Shown here piece after piece: positions 1 to 12,700 of a DNA stretch of 64,000 nt. Below the pieces are notes generated by a model. It saw only the letters and a program-made list of their open reading frames with translations, had not been told where the DNA came from and made no database searches. The stretch comes from Hyperoplus lanceolatus. Its lineage: Eukaryota; Chordata; Actinopteri; Uranoscopiformes; Ammodytidae. The position numbers and the translations under genes are program-made. The first letter of the stretch is position 1, and the number at the start of each line of letters is the position of its first letter. The stretch covers positions 21,174,001-21,238,000 of the forward strand of contig CM049408.1 of the NCBI GenBank assembly GCA_026929865.2. Direction: 5' to 3'.

Positions 1-3000
1 AAAGAATATAAAATGACTTCTGTGGAGGAAAAACCTCACAAAAAAGAGAAAGAACCAACTAAGCTTAAAGAGGTTACAAAGGTGAAAACACATCTTGAAG
101 AAAAAATACAACCAAGGAATATATCCAAAGAAGAAAAGGAACAAGAAAAACCAACTAAAGAGGCCAAAGAAGTTAAAGAGCCTCCCAAAGAAGAGAACAA
201 AGCAGCAAAGCCTACAAAAGAAGCATTAGAAAAGATCTCAAAAGAGAAGAAACAACCAGTTAAGTCTTCTAAAGAGCTAAAAGAGGGGGGGAAACAAGAG
301 AAGCCTTCCAAAGAAAGGACAGTACCATTACCACACTCTGAAGAAAAACAAGAACCAGAGAAACCTTCCAAGGAAAATAAAGGAGTTAAGAAGATTCCCA
401 TAGAGGAAAAGGAACCAAAGATCTCTAAGGAAGGAACAGAACATAGTAAGCCTTCTAAAGAGGAGAAAGAAATCAAGAAGAGTCCCATAGATAAAGAAAA
501 TGTAAAGAAGAACGACACCAAAACAGGTACGGACAGGCTAGCAATATAATTTTTTAGCAATTACGCAAGATACATTTACTCTTCCTCTGTGAACCATCAC
601 CTTACGGTGGAGATGTTTGTGTGTCCCCATGAACCTTGTGGGCTGTGATACTGGGAGCCTGTGGCTCCCGGTAGGGTCTCCAATTACAAATGGTCTCAGG
701 TGAGGGGCCTGACTAAGAATAGTTCATAAAGACCTTATGGACTGTAAAACCAAAAGAGTTGTGACTGGTGGAAGTCTGTAAGGGTACTCCATAGTTCTGC
801 TGGGTGAATTCAAAACGCACATTGGCAATGATGGAGACACCTGGAGAGTGGTGATTGGGAGGAACAGCCTCCCTGATCTAAACCTGAGTATTTATCAATA
901 CCATTTATGTTTGCAGAGCATTTTGGCGAGTTTTGTATTGACAAAGCTCACAACAAGTTGTTTAAATATTAGTTGTTGTTTTGCGCTCATAATTCATAAT
1001 TCCGCAAAAACCTAAATTAAATTAAAAAACCCTGCATTTAACTGAAATTATAGTATAATCTTTCTGCTGTTCATTTCAGCTGATGAACCCAAGAGGGCAG
1101 TAAAGATGCCAAAAGTTGTGAAAAAGCAGATAGTTCCTGTCCTAAAGAAGGAACATCTTAATGTTACAAAAACAGGTAAGTAGCAGTTCACTTCCATGAA
1201 CAATAGGAAATTACTGAATCTTTACACATGTATCAAAGGGAATAAAGAGTAGTTTAAACTGATGTCCTACTAATAACACATGTATATTACGTACAAAACA
1301 TGTATCCTATCACTCCCCTTTTTTATTTTTTAGAACTTAAATGATTTACATGATGATAAGTACCTGACATATCAGGCGACAGATTGAATAGCACCATCTT
1401 TTAACCTTGTGTTGTCCTTGTCTCACGCAAGTTATGGTTGGCATAGAGTAGCCATGACCTAGCCATGATGAGCTAATCATCTTCTTTTTTATGTATATAT
1501 TGTTAGATTGTTTCACTAGTAGCAGCTCACAAGGAGCCCAAGAATGAACCACAGCAAAAATCTAAACCTGTTACATCAGGTAATGCAAAGACTCAGTGAT
1601 GCTATAGAGAGTTTTTTTTATAAATAACTCAAACACACTTAAATTACCCCATTTATATCAATGAGGCTAAATAAAATAGACATTTCTCTATAAAATGCAA
1701 CAGCACAAAAAGCTATTGATCTTTCTGTTAAATCTTTTATTAAACTGTCAAACTGAAAATGAAGACCTTCATGAGGGCAGAATTTACAGGAGTGATAGTA
1801 AGTGTTCATTAGTTTAAGATAGGTGTACCTAATAAAGTAGTTCAGCAGACATTCCTCCTATGAGGAAAACCTTAAACTCCCGAATTGTTGTCTTAGGATT
1901 TTCCAATTGCAATGTTGCACTAACTTTTTGTCCTACTTTGTTATGCAGAGGCTCCAAAGGAAAAGGCCAAAGCAGCCCCTCCAAATCGAGGTAACACACC
2001 AATTATACGTTTTTAAGTTACAATAATGTTTTAATTACCAATGATTTATTGTCGCAATGGATATAATACCATCCTACTGTAAAAAACATTGTGTTTTTGA
2101 CACTCAGAAGTTGCTGCTAAAGAAAAGGCCAAACCAGTAACCTTGAAAAAATGTAAGAGTTTTGCATTTCATAATTTACATAAAAATATCAAACTAACTT
2201 CATCTTGAACTAAAATAACTTGTGTATTATGTGTGGCTTTCTGCTCACAGCACACGAGGGCACTCCCAAAAACGCCTCTCTGGTGAAAGAGAGAGTCAAG
2301 ATAGTGCTTGTGAAAAAAGGTAATTTGTATTGGTTGAGAAGTTTCATTGGTTTCAGATCCTTTCATGTTAAGCAAGTTGATGATTCTAAGCTGGCACCTA
2401 TATGTTCTTTTCTAGAAGTCAATGTGCCAAAAGAAAAAGTCAAAGCAGTCCCTGTAAAGACGAGTATGGCACAATTTAACCATTTTAAAGGTCAAAATGG
2501 TAATGATGTTGTATGTTTTGCATACTGAACATTGTGTACTATGTTTTCTTCAGCAGCTGAGGTTTCAAAACAGTCCAAAGCAGTTCTGGCAAAGAGGGGT
2601 AAGAGGGATCTGTGTATTTAGCTTAATCATTCCAATTTATCAAGTTATCATTTGTAAAGACAAACCTTTTTTTCCGAAGAACTTGCTCCACTCAAGACTA
2701 AAGCAGCAGTCGTTAAAGGTAAGAAGACGCAAATGGATTTAACGTTTAAAAAAATGGTTGATTTTCCTTCTCATTCATTGTTTTTTTTCTACAGGGGCAG
2801 AAGTGTTGCATAAAAATGTGTCCCTAACAAAGGAAAAGGTCAAGGTGGTTCCACTGAAGAAAGGTGCATCTGTTTGTTTACATTGCTGACTTGAATATTT
2901 TTATGCTCACCACTACAGTGTGCCTTTATTATTCAATGCAAACTGCTCAGCATCCATTACAAGTTCGTAATTTAAACAATTTCAAAACTGTTATTTTTTG

Positions 3001-6000
3001 CTTTTAATTTTTAATTTTAGTGAATCCCTATTTATTTATTTTTGAAACACTCAACCGATGCGTTTTTCTATACTTTTTGCCATGCAGTAGCCGCATCAAT
3101 AAAGGCTTTTTTACTTTTTTCAATAGGAGTGCCTTGGTGTTTTCACTGTTTTGTGACTCAACCCATCTTTCTGTCATATTTCCTCCTTTCATAGTGCCAA
3201 TAACTCCAAAAGAGAAAGTCAAACCAGCACCGACAAAAAAAGGTGATTAAAAGCGATTAAACTAGTTTAACACATCATACATGATTCATTTAATTTAGAT
3301 ATTATTTTTAATTTTGACAGTGTGATTATTAAACCACTTGTAGTCTAAATGCTTGATTTACGTGCCAGTGCCAGGCATTTAAGTATGTAAATAAACTGCT
3401 TAAATTAGCTTTAATAACGTGGGAATTACCAACTTGTCGGAATGTTTTGTTTTTATCTTTTTCTTTAGAAGCAGAGGTTATCAAGGAGAAGAAAGCCGAG
3501 CCAGCAAAAGGTTTGCATGTCTTAAGTGTTTTTCATGAATTTCACAATGTATTTGTCTCTATTTCAAATATTATCAGATTGTGGTTTTGTAACAGTGGTT
3601 TCTCTGTGGTTTATCACATTAGAATTAATCGGGCTATGTATTTTTCTAGCACCTGTTATCAAAGCAAAACGTAGATCTGCTGATAAAAAGAAAGGTATGC
3701 AGCCAAGTGTGTTTCTGTAGTGATTTAGTAGCTGGTTGCTAAATGTACTGCTGATGAAATGCTCATCCCAGCTACATGCTATTGCCACACAATAAAAACA
3801 CAGCTCAAAATGGCAACGGTTACCCAATGTCAAAGAAATCAAATATGTGATATCCCAGAATGTTTTGTTAATTTAGTGACATGTGAACAAACTGACACAT
3901 TGTATGGGTGTTAAGTGTTTTTTAGACTTGTAGCTTTTCAAATAGAGTTATTGTGATATTTTTCCTTTTTCACTGTAGAAGCTGTTGACAAAGAGAAGGC
4001 AAAAACCTCCAAGAAAGGTAGTGTTCAGTTATACTCTACCACCTCCCATAGAATAAATACATGTCCAGGCTAGTTTGTTATGCTTGATTAGCAAACATCT
4101 CACTCCGGTCTTTCAAAAATGTGATTTAATTTAATTGTTTCGTTCATCAGTACGACTGTCACAAAAAGCAAGAATCACCATCCTGCATATTTTGTCTTCT
4201 TTCTCTTTAGAACCTGAGGCCAAGCCAGCTCTGGCCAAAAAAGGTAATGCAGATATAATCCATCATTATTTGGCAAAAAAGCTAACTATCCTTTACGGTA
4301 AAATTTTACATAATTTTATCCTGTGATATAATCAGCACCTGCAAAGGAGAAGGCAGCTACCGAAAAGAAAGGTAAATATTATCATCGACAAGACATAGTA
4401 TTTCATATTAATATTTAGTTCCAATAGTTAAATTGTATTCCACTTGAATAAGTTCCTTCTAAACCAGTGGCTGAAACACAGAAAGAAAACGTCCAATCTC
4501 TCCTAAAGAGGAACGGTAGCCGGCTGCTGATTTGCTTGCAGATGATTTTCTGGGGTTGTAGATTATTAAAAAATATATATATATCATCAACACTCAATGG
4601 GCAGTTTATAAGGTACACATATCTAAAACAACAATACAGCAGTAAATGGAAGTTATAATGTTCAGTTCTTGTTGAAAGTTTTAGGGAGTTGATGATTCAA
4701 CAATAGGATGATTTTGGAGGCTGTAGTTTATGATGCTGTTGAATTGTATAAGGTAAACAATTATACTGCATTTGTCTTAGAAAGGTCCACATAATGAACT
4801 GGCAAATGAGAGTATATTATAGTGCTGTAATATTCCTAAAGCAACTATAACTTGTTATCACACTTAATAACAACAAAACTATTTAACGCTTATCAATAAA
4901 CGCTTACATTCTTATTTACTCAGAGCCCAAAGTACCAGAGGACAAAGTGAAACCAGCTGTTACAAAAGGTACAAAAAAACAACAGTGACTTCTCAAATTA
5001 CATTGTCATTAAAAGTAACAAATACATACACTTTAAGATACATTTTTGTTGCAAACCCCACTGCTCTATAACTACAGCATTTTCCTTTAATGAGCACAAA
5101 TGTCAAACATGTATTGATTGCATTTCCTCCCTGATGGCTCAGCTTTGTTGAGGAAAAAGGCCAAACCAGTCCATGTGAAGAAAGGTACATTAGTGGTGCT
5201 TCAGTGGGAGCAGTAATCCATATAAACAGTGTGGGATTGTATTTACAGTTTGGTGATCTAGTCACACAATGTAGGTCACAGTATTCTGTAAAAGCTCTAA
5301 TTGGGTCGCTCACTAAGGGAAAGAAGCACTTTGCCTATGTGACACTAAATCATTGTAGAGGACATTATGAGAGTGAACAGGGAGTGATTTATCTGCAGCA
5401 GCTCCATTTGCAAACAGCTGTTTCCATGCAGTGATGCATAGAAATACTGAGTGCTTGTTTGGATAGGTGTAGCAGGTAGTTCTGCAAAGTGCTGCATAAC
5501 AAACGTGAAAAATGTGTCTTCAATGTTGAAATGTGATTCGGAAGAGGTAAAACTAAATGACATGCCTATTTTATTTATCTTAACGTATAAAAATACACGT
5601 ATGAAAGCACACTTTAGATCATTGTTTTGCAGAAATGCCCAAATCAGAAGCTAATGGGAAAGCCACAAATTCAGTTTCTGCTCAATGAAGATCACATTTT
5701 TTTCACCAAGAATGACCGTGCTTGCAATTATTTTTTTAATGCCAATATCTTGTGATAAAGCAGAGCTTGTATTCGCCGGTCAATGAGAAAACATAATACT
5801 CTTCTCTCTTATTACTTAATATGTTAAATACAGTTTTTATAGATCATGGGTTAATTATCTTGTTATCTCGAGTCAACCATCATTATCACAAAAATGTGTT
5901 ACCTCTTGAGTTCATTATTTCCTGATCTCAAGAAAACAAAGCTAATTTTAATGATATTAATCGAGTTCTCAATAATCTTGTGATCTTGAGAAAAAGGGCA

Positions 6001-9000
6001 AGTTAGTTATTTTTTACATACATACATAATGGCATTAAAAGTTATGGTAAGCATGGCCATCCTCGGCTTCCGTAGAAATATGCAATGTCTTGAAATTAAC
6101 TGTTGGGGCTTTAATTATCAAGCTCTGTCTTCCGATTGTCCATTTCTTACGTTTTGATTTCCCTTTTGCAGAACCGGAGACTCGTAAAGAAAAGGACAAA
6201 CTCACTGCAGTAAAGAAAGGTAGGGTGTCTGGAACAATAACATCTATTATTCTACATATCACCCTAATTTAGAGCAGGTTTATATGACTCAAGAACCAAA
6301 GTGCTAACAATCCAGTACATTTTGCAGTCTTTAATCTACATATGCTGCCAGCAATACTGCCACAGATTTTTTAAAGAGCAGTATGTTTTATCAATTTCTT
6401 CCTTATGATTCAGCCATTTCTAAGGAAAAGACCAAACCAGTCCGTGTGAAGAAAGGTACATGTGTGTAGATTTAGTAGTGGCAGCAATTCATTTAACCAG
6501 TAGTGGTAATCTGAGTACAGCATGTCCTCTGATTACAATCTATAAAAGTAGAAGCTGCTGAAGAATAAGAATACGTTCTTGCCGAATGTGAGTGTTACAA
6601 TCTAAATTGAGATTTTATTCAGCAAGAAAAATATTCTGTAATAAATCTTAGATTTACAGACAATCATTGACAGAATACCAGGAAATTGATTTTTGTCTAC
6701 AAATCTAAAGCTTATACAGTATCTCACAAAAGTGAGTACACCCCTCACATTTCTTCACATTTTTCTTTATATCTTTCCATGCGACAACACTGAATAAATG
6801 ACACTTTGATACAATGTAAAGTAGTCAGTGTACAGCTTGTATAACAGTGTAAATTTACTGTCCCCTCAAAATAACTCGACACACAGCCATTAATGTCTAA
6901 ACTGCTGGCAACAAAAGTGAGTACACCCCTTAGAAAAATTTTACAAATTGGGCCCAAAGTGTCAATATTTTGCTTTGCCATCATTATTTTCTAGCACTGC
7001 CTTAACCCTCTTGGGCATGTAGTTCACTAGAGCTTCACAGGTTGCCACTGGAACCCTCTTCTACCCATTCATGACGACATCAAGGAGCTGGTGGATATTA
7101 GAGTCCTTGCGCTCCTCCATCTCCCGTTTGAGGATGCCCCAAAGATGCTCAATAGGGTTTAAGACTGGAGACATGCTTGGCCAGTCCATAACCTTTACCC
7201 TCAGCTTCTTTAGCAAGCCAGTGGTCGTTCGGAGGTGTGTTTGGGGTCGTTATCATGTTGCAGTACTGCCCTGCGGCCCAGTTTATGAAGGGAGGGGATC
7301 ATGCTCTGCTTCAGTATGTCACAGTACATGTTAGAATTCAATGAACTGTAGATCCCCAGTGCTGGCAGCACTCATGCAGCCCCAGACCATGACACTCCAA
7401 CCACCATGCTTGACTATAGGCAAGACACACTTGTCTTTGTACTCCTCACCTGGTTGCCGCTCCACACTCTTAACACCATCTGAACCAAATAAATGTATCT
7501 TGGTCTCATCAGACCACAGGACATGGTTGCAGTAATCCATGTCCGTAGTCTGTTTGTCTTCAGCAAACTTTTTGTGGGGTTTCTTGTGCATCATCTTTAG
7601 AATAGGCTTCCTTCTGGGATGACAGCCATGTAGACCAGTATGATGCAGAGTGCGGCGTATGGTCTGAGCACTGACAGGTTGACCCCCCACCCCTTCAAGC
7701 CCTTCAGCAATGCTGGCAGCACTCATACGTCTATTTTCCAAAGCCAACCTCTGTGTACGACGCTGACCACGTGCACTCAACCTTCGTAAACTGGGCCGCA
7801 GGGTGGTATTGCAACATGATAACGACCCCAAACACACCTCCAAGACGACCAGTGGCTTGCTAAAAAAGCTGAGGGTAAAGGTTATGGCCTGGCCAAACAT
7901 GTCTCCAGACCTAAACCCTATTGAGCATCTTTGGGGCATCCTCAAACAGAAGGTGGAGGAGCGCAAGGTCTTTAATATCCACCAGCTCTGTGATGCTGTC
8001 ATAAATGGGTGGAAGAGGGTTCCAGTTGCAACCTGTGAAGCTCTAGTGAACTACATGCCCAAGAGGGTTAAGGCAGTGCTAGAAAATAATGATGGCAAAG
8101 CAAAATATTGACACTTTGGGCCCAATTTGTAAAATTTTTCTAAGGGGTGTACTCACTTTTGTTGCCAGCAGTTTAGACATTAATGGCTGTGTGTCGAGTT
8201 ATTTTGAGGGGACAGTAAATTTACACTGTTATACAAGCTGTACACTGACTACTTTACATTGTATCAAAGTGTCATTTATTCAGTGTTGTCGCATGGAAAG
8301 ATATAAAGAAAAATGTGAAGAAATGTGAGGGGTGTACTCACTTTTGTGAGATACTGTAGATGATCATTCTAATGAAAGTTTGGTAATATTTTCCAGTATC
8401 TTGCATGTAAGTACAGTAGTTTTAACATCCCTAAAAATGTTCTTGGTGGAGATGTTTTCAACGTTTGCTCTGCCATGGTATCTTATTCATGTATTTTCAG
8501 AACAACATGTATATCTTTTTGAAAATATGCTACAGTAAATAAGACAGCCAACAGCTCCGTCATCACAAAAATATGCACATGCTGCACTGGCTTACAACTG
8601 CAACAAAGATAAAGTCAATCTTAAATGTTGCTGGGAGACGATAATTCTGAAACCTTCTTTTGCCTGGCAATGAAACAATGTTGTAATTCTTGTGTTTGTT
8701 TAATATTTGTGAAACAGAGCCCGAGGTTTTAAAAGAAAAGGTCAAACCCAGTGCAACAAAGAAAGGTACCTCATACAGTCAGCTTTGAGTAGTGTTTAAT
8801 TACATGAATAGATCTACAATAATCTAAAAATGTATGGAAAACACCTTGGCAAAATACGAACAAAACAAACAATATTGAAAAAAAATTATTTGTAACTCCT
8901 TGTGATTTACAGCAGAGGACAGAGTTCTTAAAGAAGCAGCGCCTTCAAAGAAAGGTATGTTATCCACTGTAACTTTATGACCAAACAAACAATTTACTCT

Positions 9001-9739
9001 ACCCGTGCTAATGCACACTGCTGAATAACTCAATGGACAAAAACAACCTTCTTGATTTCTTAACTTTTTTTTCAGAAAAACCTGTTGAAAAGAAGGCAAC
9101 CAAAGAAGAGAAAGCTAAAGGTATCATCAAATCCAGAAAAATGTCTGTACGCCAGAATCTATAGTAGAAGCAGCTTGAATTGTTGACTAATAATAGTTAT
9201 TAATCTTCCATTCACAGTGGACAGAGTTCTCAAAGAGATACAGGAGCCTGCAAAGAAAGGTATCGATATTTGCTTAGCAATTCAATTCTGAGTGTTTTTT
9301 TAAAGTAGGCTACATCATTACTTCTTATTTCAAAAAATCTTGTTTTTGTTGTAGAAAAAGCTGCAGAGAAGAAAGTTGCCAAGGAAGAGAAAGTAAAAGG
9401 TACTGTAGGGATGCCGTCATATAAGGTAATGTTACACTGTAATGTTTTATGATTAACATTGTGTTCTCTTTTTCATTGCAGAGCCTTTGCTATCAGACAA
9501 CATTCTCATGGAGGGTAAGTACAAGTTCCACTTCTCACAGTGAAAAATCCTCTGAGAGTAGAGAGAGTATAGAGAGAATAGTAGAGAGTTGAGGAACATA
9601 CTGTACTAGGCTGTACAGTTATACATTCTGCTGTCCTGTGACTCCCTACGCAGATGAGATGCCTTACTTCCAGTGCTTCTTTGTGGACGAGGAAGAGGCT
9701 CAGTTTCCGTTCTACGCCTTCTCACCGTTTCAAGTTTGA
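1..9739 (+). CDS. trdn: Triadin, 3' portion (28 exons, 5' end outside window)
   Basis: Triadin anchors calsequestrin to the ryanodine receptor in the junctional sarcoplasmic reticulum. The window opens inside a large exon (1-526) rich in KEKE and repeated KPSKE motifs. Then come phase-1 exons 1080-1175, 1526-1579, 1949-1990, 2108-2152, 2251-2319, 2416-2463, 2557-2598, 2680-2718, 2795-2863, 3195-3242, 3469-3510, 3650-3694, 3979-4017, 4211-4243, 4336-4371, 4468-4515, 4924-4968, 5143-5184, 6172-6219, 6414-6455, 8718-8765, 8913-8954, 9076-9120, 9218-9259, 9355-9399, 9482-9514 and terminal 9654-9739. Together they give 1839 nt, 612 residues plus stop. Most encode a variant of KEKxKPxxxKK. The terminal exon has a PYFQCFF motif followed by QFPF, resembling the mammalian triadin C terminus as I remember it. 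The N-terminal cytosolic and membrane segments lie off the left edge. The neighbouring fabp7 matches human 6q22 synteny. Another KEKE protein such as junctin/ASPH is less likely. Individual micro-exons could be mis-set by a few bases. Confidence 0.82.
583..893 (+). mobile_element. LINE fragment (RTE-like), endonuclease region
   Basis: This lies in the 527-1079 triadin intron. The first part resembles the leader of a common teleost non-LTR element as I remember it. The second part, around 808-893, reads [14 protein letters not shown] then [13 protein letters not shown]. That is the GND...W...[10 protein letters not shown] signature of an apurinic-type endonuclease domain. The two parts look joined across an internal deletion, and nothing downstream of the endonuclease start remains. 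The family assignment (RTE-like) is from memory. Confidence 0.55.
5633..5688 (+). CDS. trdn: Candidate alternative terminal exon of triadin
   Basis: A TTGTTTTGCAG acceptor precedes an open stretch that continues the phase-1 frame of every upstream micro-exon. It encodes [18 protein letters not shown] followed by TGA. Splicing from the 5143-5184 exon to here would give a shorter triadin that lacks the Cys-bearing C terminus. Mammalian TRDN is known to make shorter isoforms through alternative 3' terminal exons, so the arrangement is plausible. I see no canonical AATAAA within about 200 bases downstream. No conservation evidence is available to me. Confidence 0.45.
6717..8356. mobile_element. 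Rearranged Tc1/mariner transposon with two inverted 3' halves
   Basis: It begins with CAGTATCTCAC, ends with the reverse complement, and is flanked by TA at 6715-6716 and 8357-8358, the Tc1/mariner target duplication. It sits in the triadin intron between 6455 and 8718. The minus-strand open frame 7331-8002 carries Tc1 transposase sequence: a helix-turn-helix remnant with [13 protein letters not shown], then VLWSDETK with the second catalytic Asp, then [12 protein letters not shown]. The conserved HDNDPKH and [12 protein letters not shown] block appears twice, once in each arm. Left arm 6717 to about 7293 is the inverted counterpart of right arm about 7780-8356, and the loop holds the middle of the transposase once. 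The N terminus and original 5' end are absent, so this copy cannot make transposase. Confidence 0.9.
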
Positions 9740-12700
9740 ATCATCAGTCTGAATCCAGTCTGAGGTTTACGATTTACTCAAATCACCGATAACGACAAGG
9801 TCACATCACATCACCTCATGCCCCGTAGCTGCTGAAACGCAGCTTGCCTTTTACTGCTGTTGGACAGCAAAGGATGATGGGTGATTTAAATGTGATGGAT
9901 CGATTTTATTTTTTCAAATTTCCAGATTTGGTTGAGCTCTCATACCAAATATATGCAAGTGTCATTCCTTTTATCTTTTTCTTCATTTTTAAGGCTGTGT
10001 GTCTGTTCAATTATTTTGAAAGGTGGATATCATGAGAGCATTTCAAAGTAAGATACACATTTTTTGGTTAGTTAATTTAGGTATTTACAGCAACACATGT
10101 CAATACATGAGAAGGTGCATTTTTTAAGGAAGGAACATAGTGTAGAATATGTCCAAATACACAGTAAACCTGTACAAATATAGCCACATTTGCTGATTCA
10201 AGGGGTTGAATTCCTCTAAGACCATATTTACTTGAAATGCGGTTTGTACAATAATTAAACATACAGTTTTATCCTCAGTGATCTGTGTTATTTTATCTTC
10301 TGTCTTCTTTGTATTGTAGATGGCAACGTTTTTAATCCTGCTTTCAACCCTTGAATCATCAATTGGGCATTTACAATATTAATGCATTATGATTTATTTG
10401 TATTATTTCAGTCGTTTCGAAAGAACTTTTCACACATATTCCTGTTTTTTCTCCAATGGGTACGAACAAGGAAAGTTGTTTTTGTTTCAGTCTACTTGTT
10501 AAGTGTCAAAAGGAATGACCATGCACTGTATATGAGAGCTCCCAAATGTTTAGATGAAACACTACCTATAAAGTCTTATTGAACTGTACACACGTGCACC
10601 AGCTCCTCATTTTGTCATCGGTGCTAGAAAAAAAAAAACCCCACAGTCCCAACAAAGTTTGAGTTCAGATTAAGCTGTTCTAACTTTAAGGTATCAGATT
10701 TGTTCCATAATAAGATTATGTGATACTACTTGTGGGAGAGTTCAAGTCTTTTCTTGCACCGTTATCAAAATATGTTTTTCAAGTTGGGAAACAGGTGACG
10801 ATTTATTTATTTTTGACAGTAAAAAAAGGGATTGGCTGCTGTGGCTAGCAGCAATTCCTTGATAGACCAAAACCCCGCTGTAACTAGCCACTAGTCAGTG
10901 GCTTTTTGACAGGTTGTACAACCTAAGGAAAACAATATATTTTTGCAAACTTGTTGAGCACATCTTGTTGAGCACAATATTTTCACAAACTATAAAGTTC
11001 CTGAAAATATTTTAGAAAGAAAGATGTTCCAAGTTGACTTCATAAAGCATTTGAAAAGTATTATCTATGTTATGTTTCTTAACATATTACATGGCAAAGC
11101 ATATCTCATATTAGTACATCTTGGTAACAGGTGTCTTATTAGAGATTATGAGTATCCTGTGCATGTGATGTTACATGATTTCAGACTTTGAATACTGTAA
11201 TTGGTCAGAAATGAAATCCAAGTCATGTGTTTGAAATCTCTGAAGAATGAGGACAAGAGAGCTGCAAGATCATATTTAACAACCTGAATGTTGCTAACGT
11301 GGCTACATCTGTGCGTCATGTGACTGGGTGAATGACCTCAGACGTAAACTGGTGCATTCATTTTCAGCCTGTACCAGCTGCTGTTTACATATGGCTCTTG
11401 AGATTTGGCTCCATATGCTGCATAGAACACAGTTATTACAGCTTGTGTCACTAATCCCAAATCTGATGAAAAATAATCCACTTTTTTATTGTTAAAATAA
11501 TAGAAACACACTTTATTAATTCATAGATGGTGCATTAGACCCTCTGTAGCTCACAGTGAGCTCAGGCTCCAGTAACTGTACTGTAAAAGCTTGAGTTGTA
11601 TGGCGATGCGCCTCTATTACTGGTTAAGTTATGATGTGGCTTAGTCCCATAAAGATGGTGTCTTTGATTTTTTCTTATATTATTGTATTTTTAGTAAAGA
11701 TGATGTTGATTGTGTAGAAAAACAGACATTTTCATTCACAGAGACAAAAGAAAAAATATTTGTTTCAATCATGTTAATTTCAATTTGCAGACCCACTTTA
11801 AACAGTTGAACATGTGCAATACATACATTTTTAATTTTTTTCAGTTATTAAAAGACTGTATGTTTGTCGGAGAGACCTTGAAAGGTGTTTGCATGACGTG
11901 TGTGTGTTTCCGTTTTATGCTCTCGAATGTTTTTGTGACATTTTCTTCCTCAACTTTGAGAATGGTATCACTAAATAGCCTACTTGAATATATTTGACAC
12001 CGATGAATGACATTTGTCCCTCAATTGTGTTTCTAACATGACATAAGTATCTCACCATTCATTACTGGAATAATCTCACTGTAAATAAATAGTCAAATAA
12101 ATGGAAAGTTTTATCCCTGAACAATTGCTACTGAATCTGATCTTTAACTCAAATTAAAATTACATTTTGTACCATTTGTCAATTACATTGTCCTTATACT
12201 TGTGAATAGCAGAGATTTGACATTACAACATAGCAATGCAAGTGTTTCTTTTGTACTTTTTGTCTTTATTTTAAGATCTAAAGATTTGTAACACTAAGAC
12301 GTCATGAAAAGTATGGTGTTTTACTCCCTGGCTTCAGTGGTATAAAATCACCACTGACATACTTACATATTTATGTTATTAATCCTAACATTGTAAATTG
12401 AATTCATTTTAAAACACCTTCCCATGTAATAGTGGATTTCTAAATCCAGATATTTGGATAATCTAGATCATCCTCCCATTTCATCATTATAAATCATCAG
12501 GCTATTCTCATCTAAGATTAGAGTTGTCTAATGCTGGATGTTACTATATCACTGGATAATTCTCCATAAATCATTGATATTGGTAGAATAAAAGCAGGAA
12601 TCTGTATTATAGCCAACATTCTCCTCATTGTTTTGATTACACATATAAACATGCAGTATTTTTGCGAGAGTTTCATGATTTTTTAAATACTGAGGTAACA

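Noticed and set aside
36-560. Open frame of 174 codons on the minus strand opposite the triadin KEKE exon
   Set aside because: It is the Ser/Phe-rich antisense shadow of a Lys/Glu-rich exon; low-complexity sequence stays open by composition.
3020-3250. 76-codon frame that looks like a small hydrophobic protein
   Set aside because: Only its last 16 codons (3195-3242) belong to a triadin exon; the rest is intron.
6745-6984. Identical 79-codon frames here and at 8089-8328
   Set aside because: They are the same transposon arm in two orientations and do not represent a gene.
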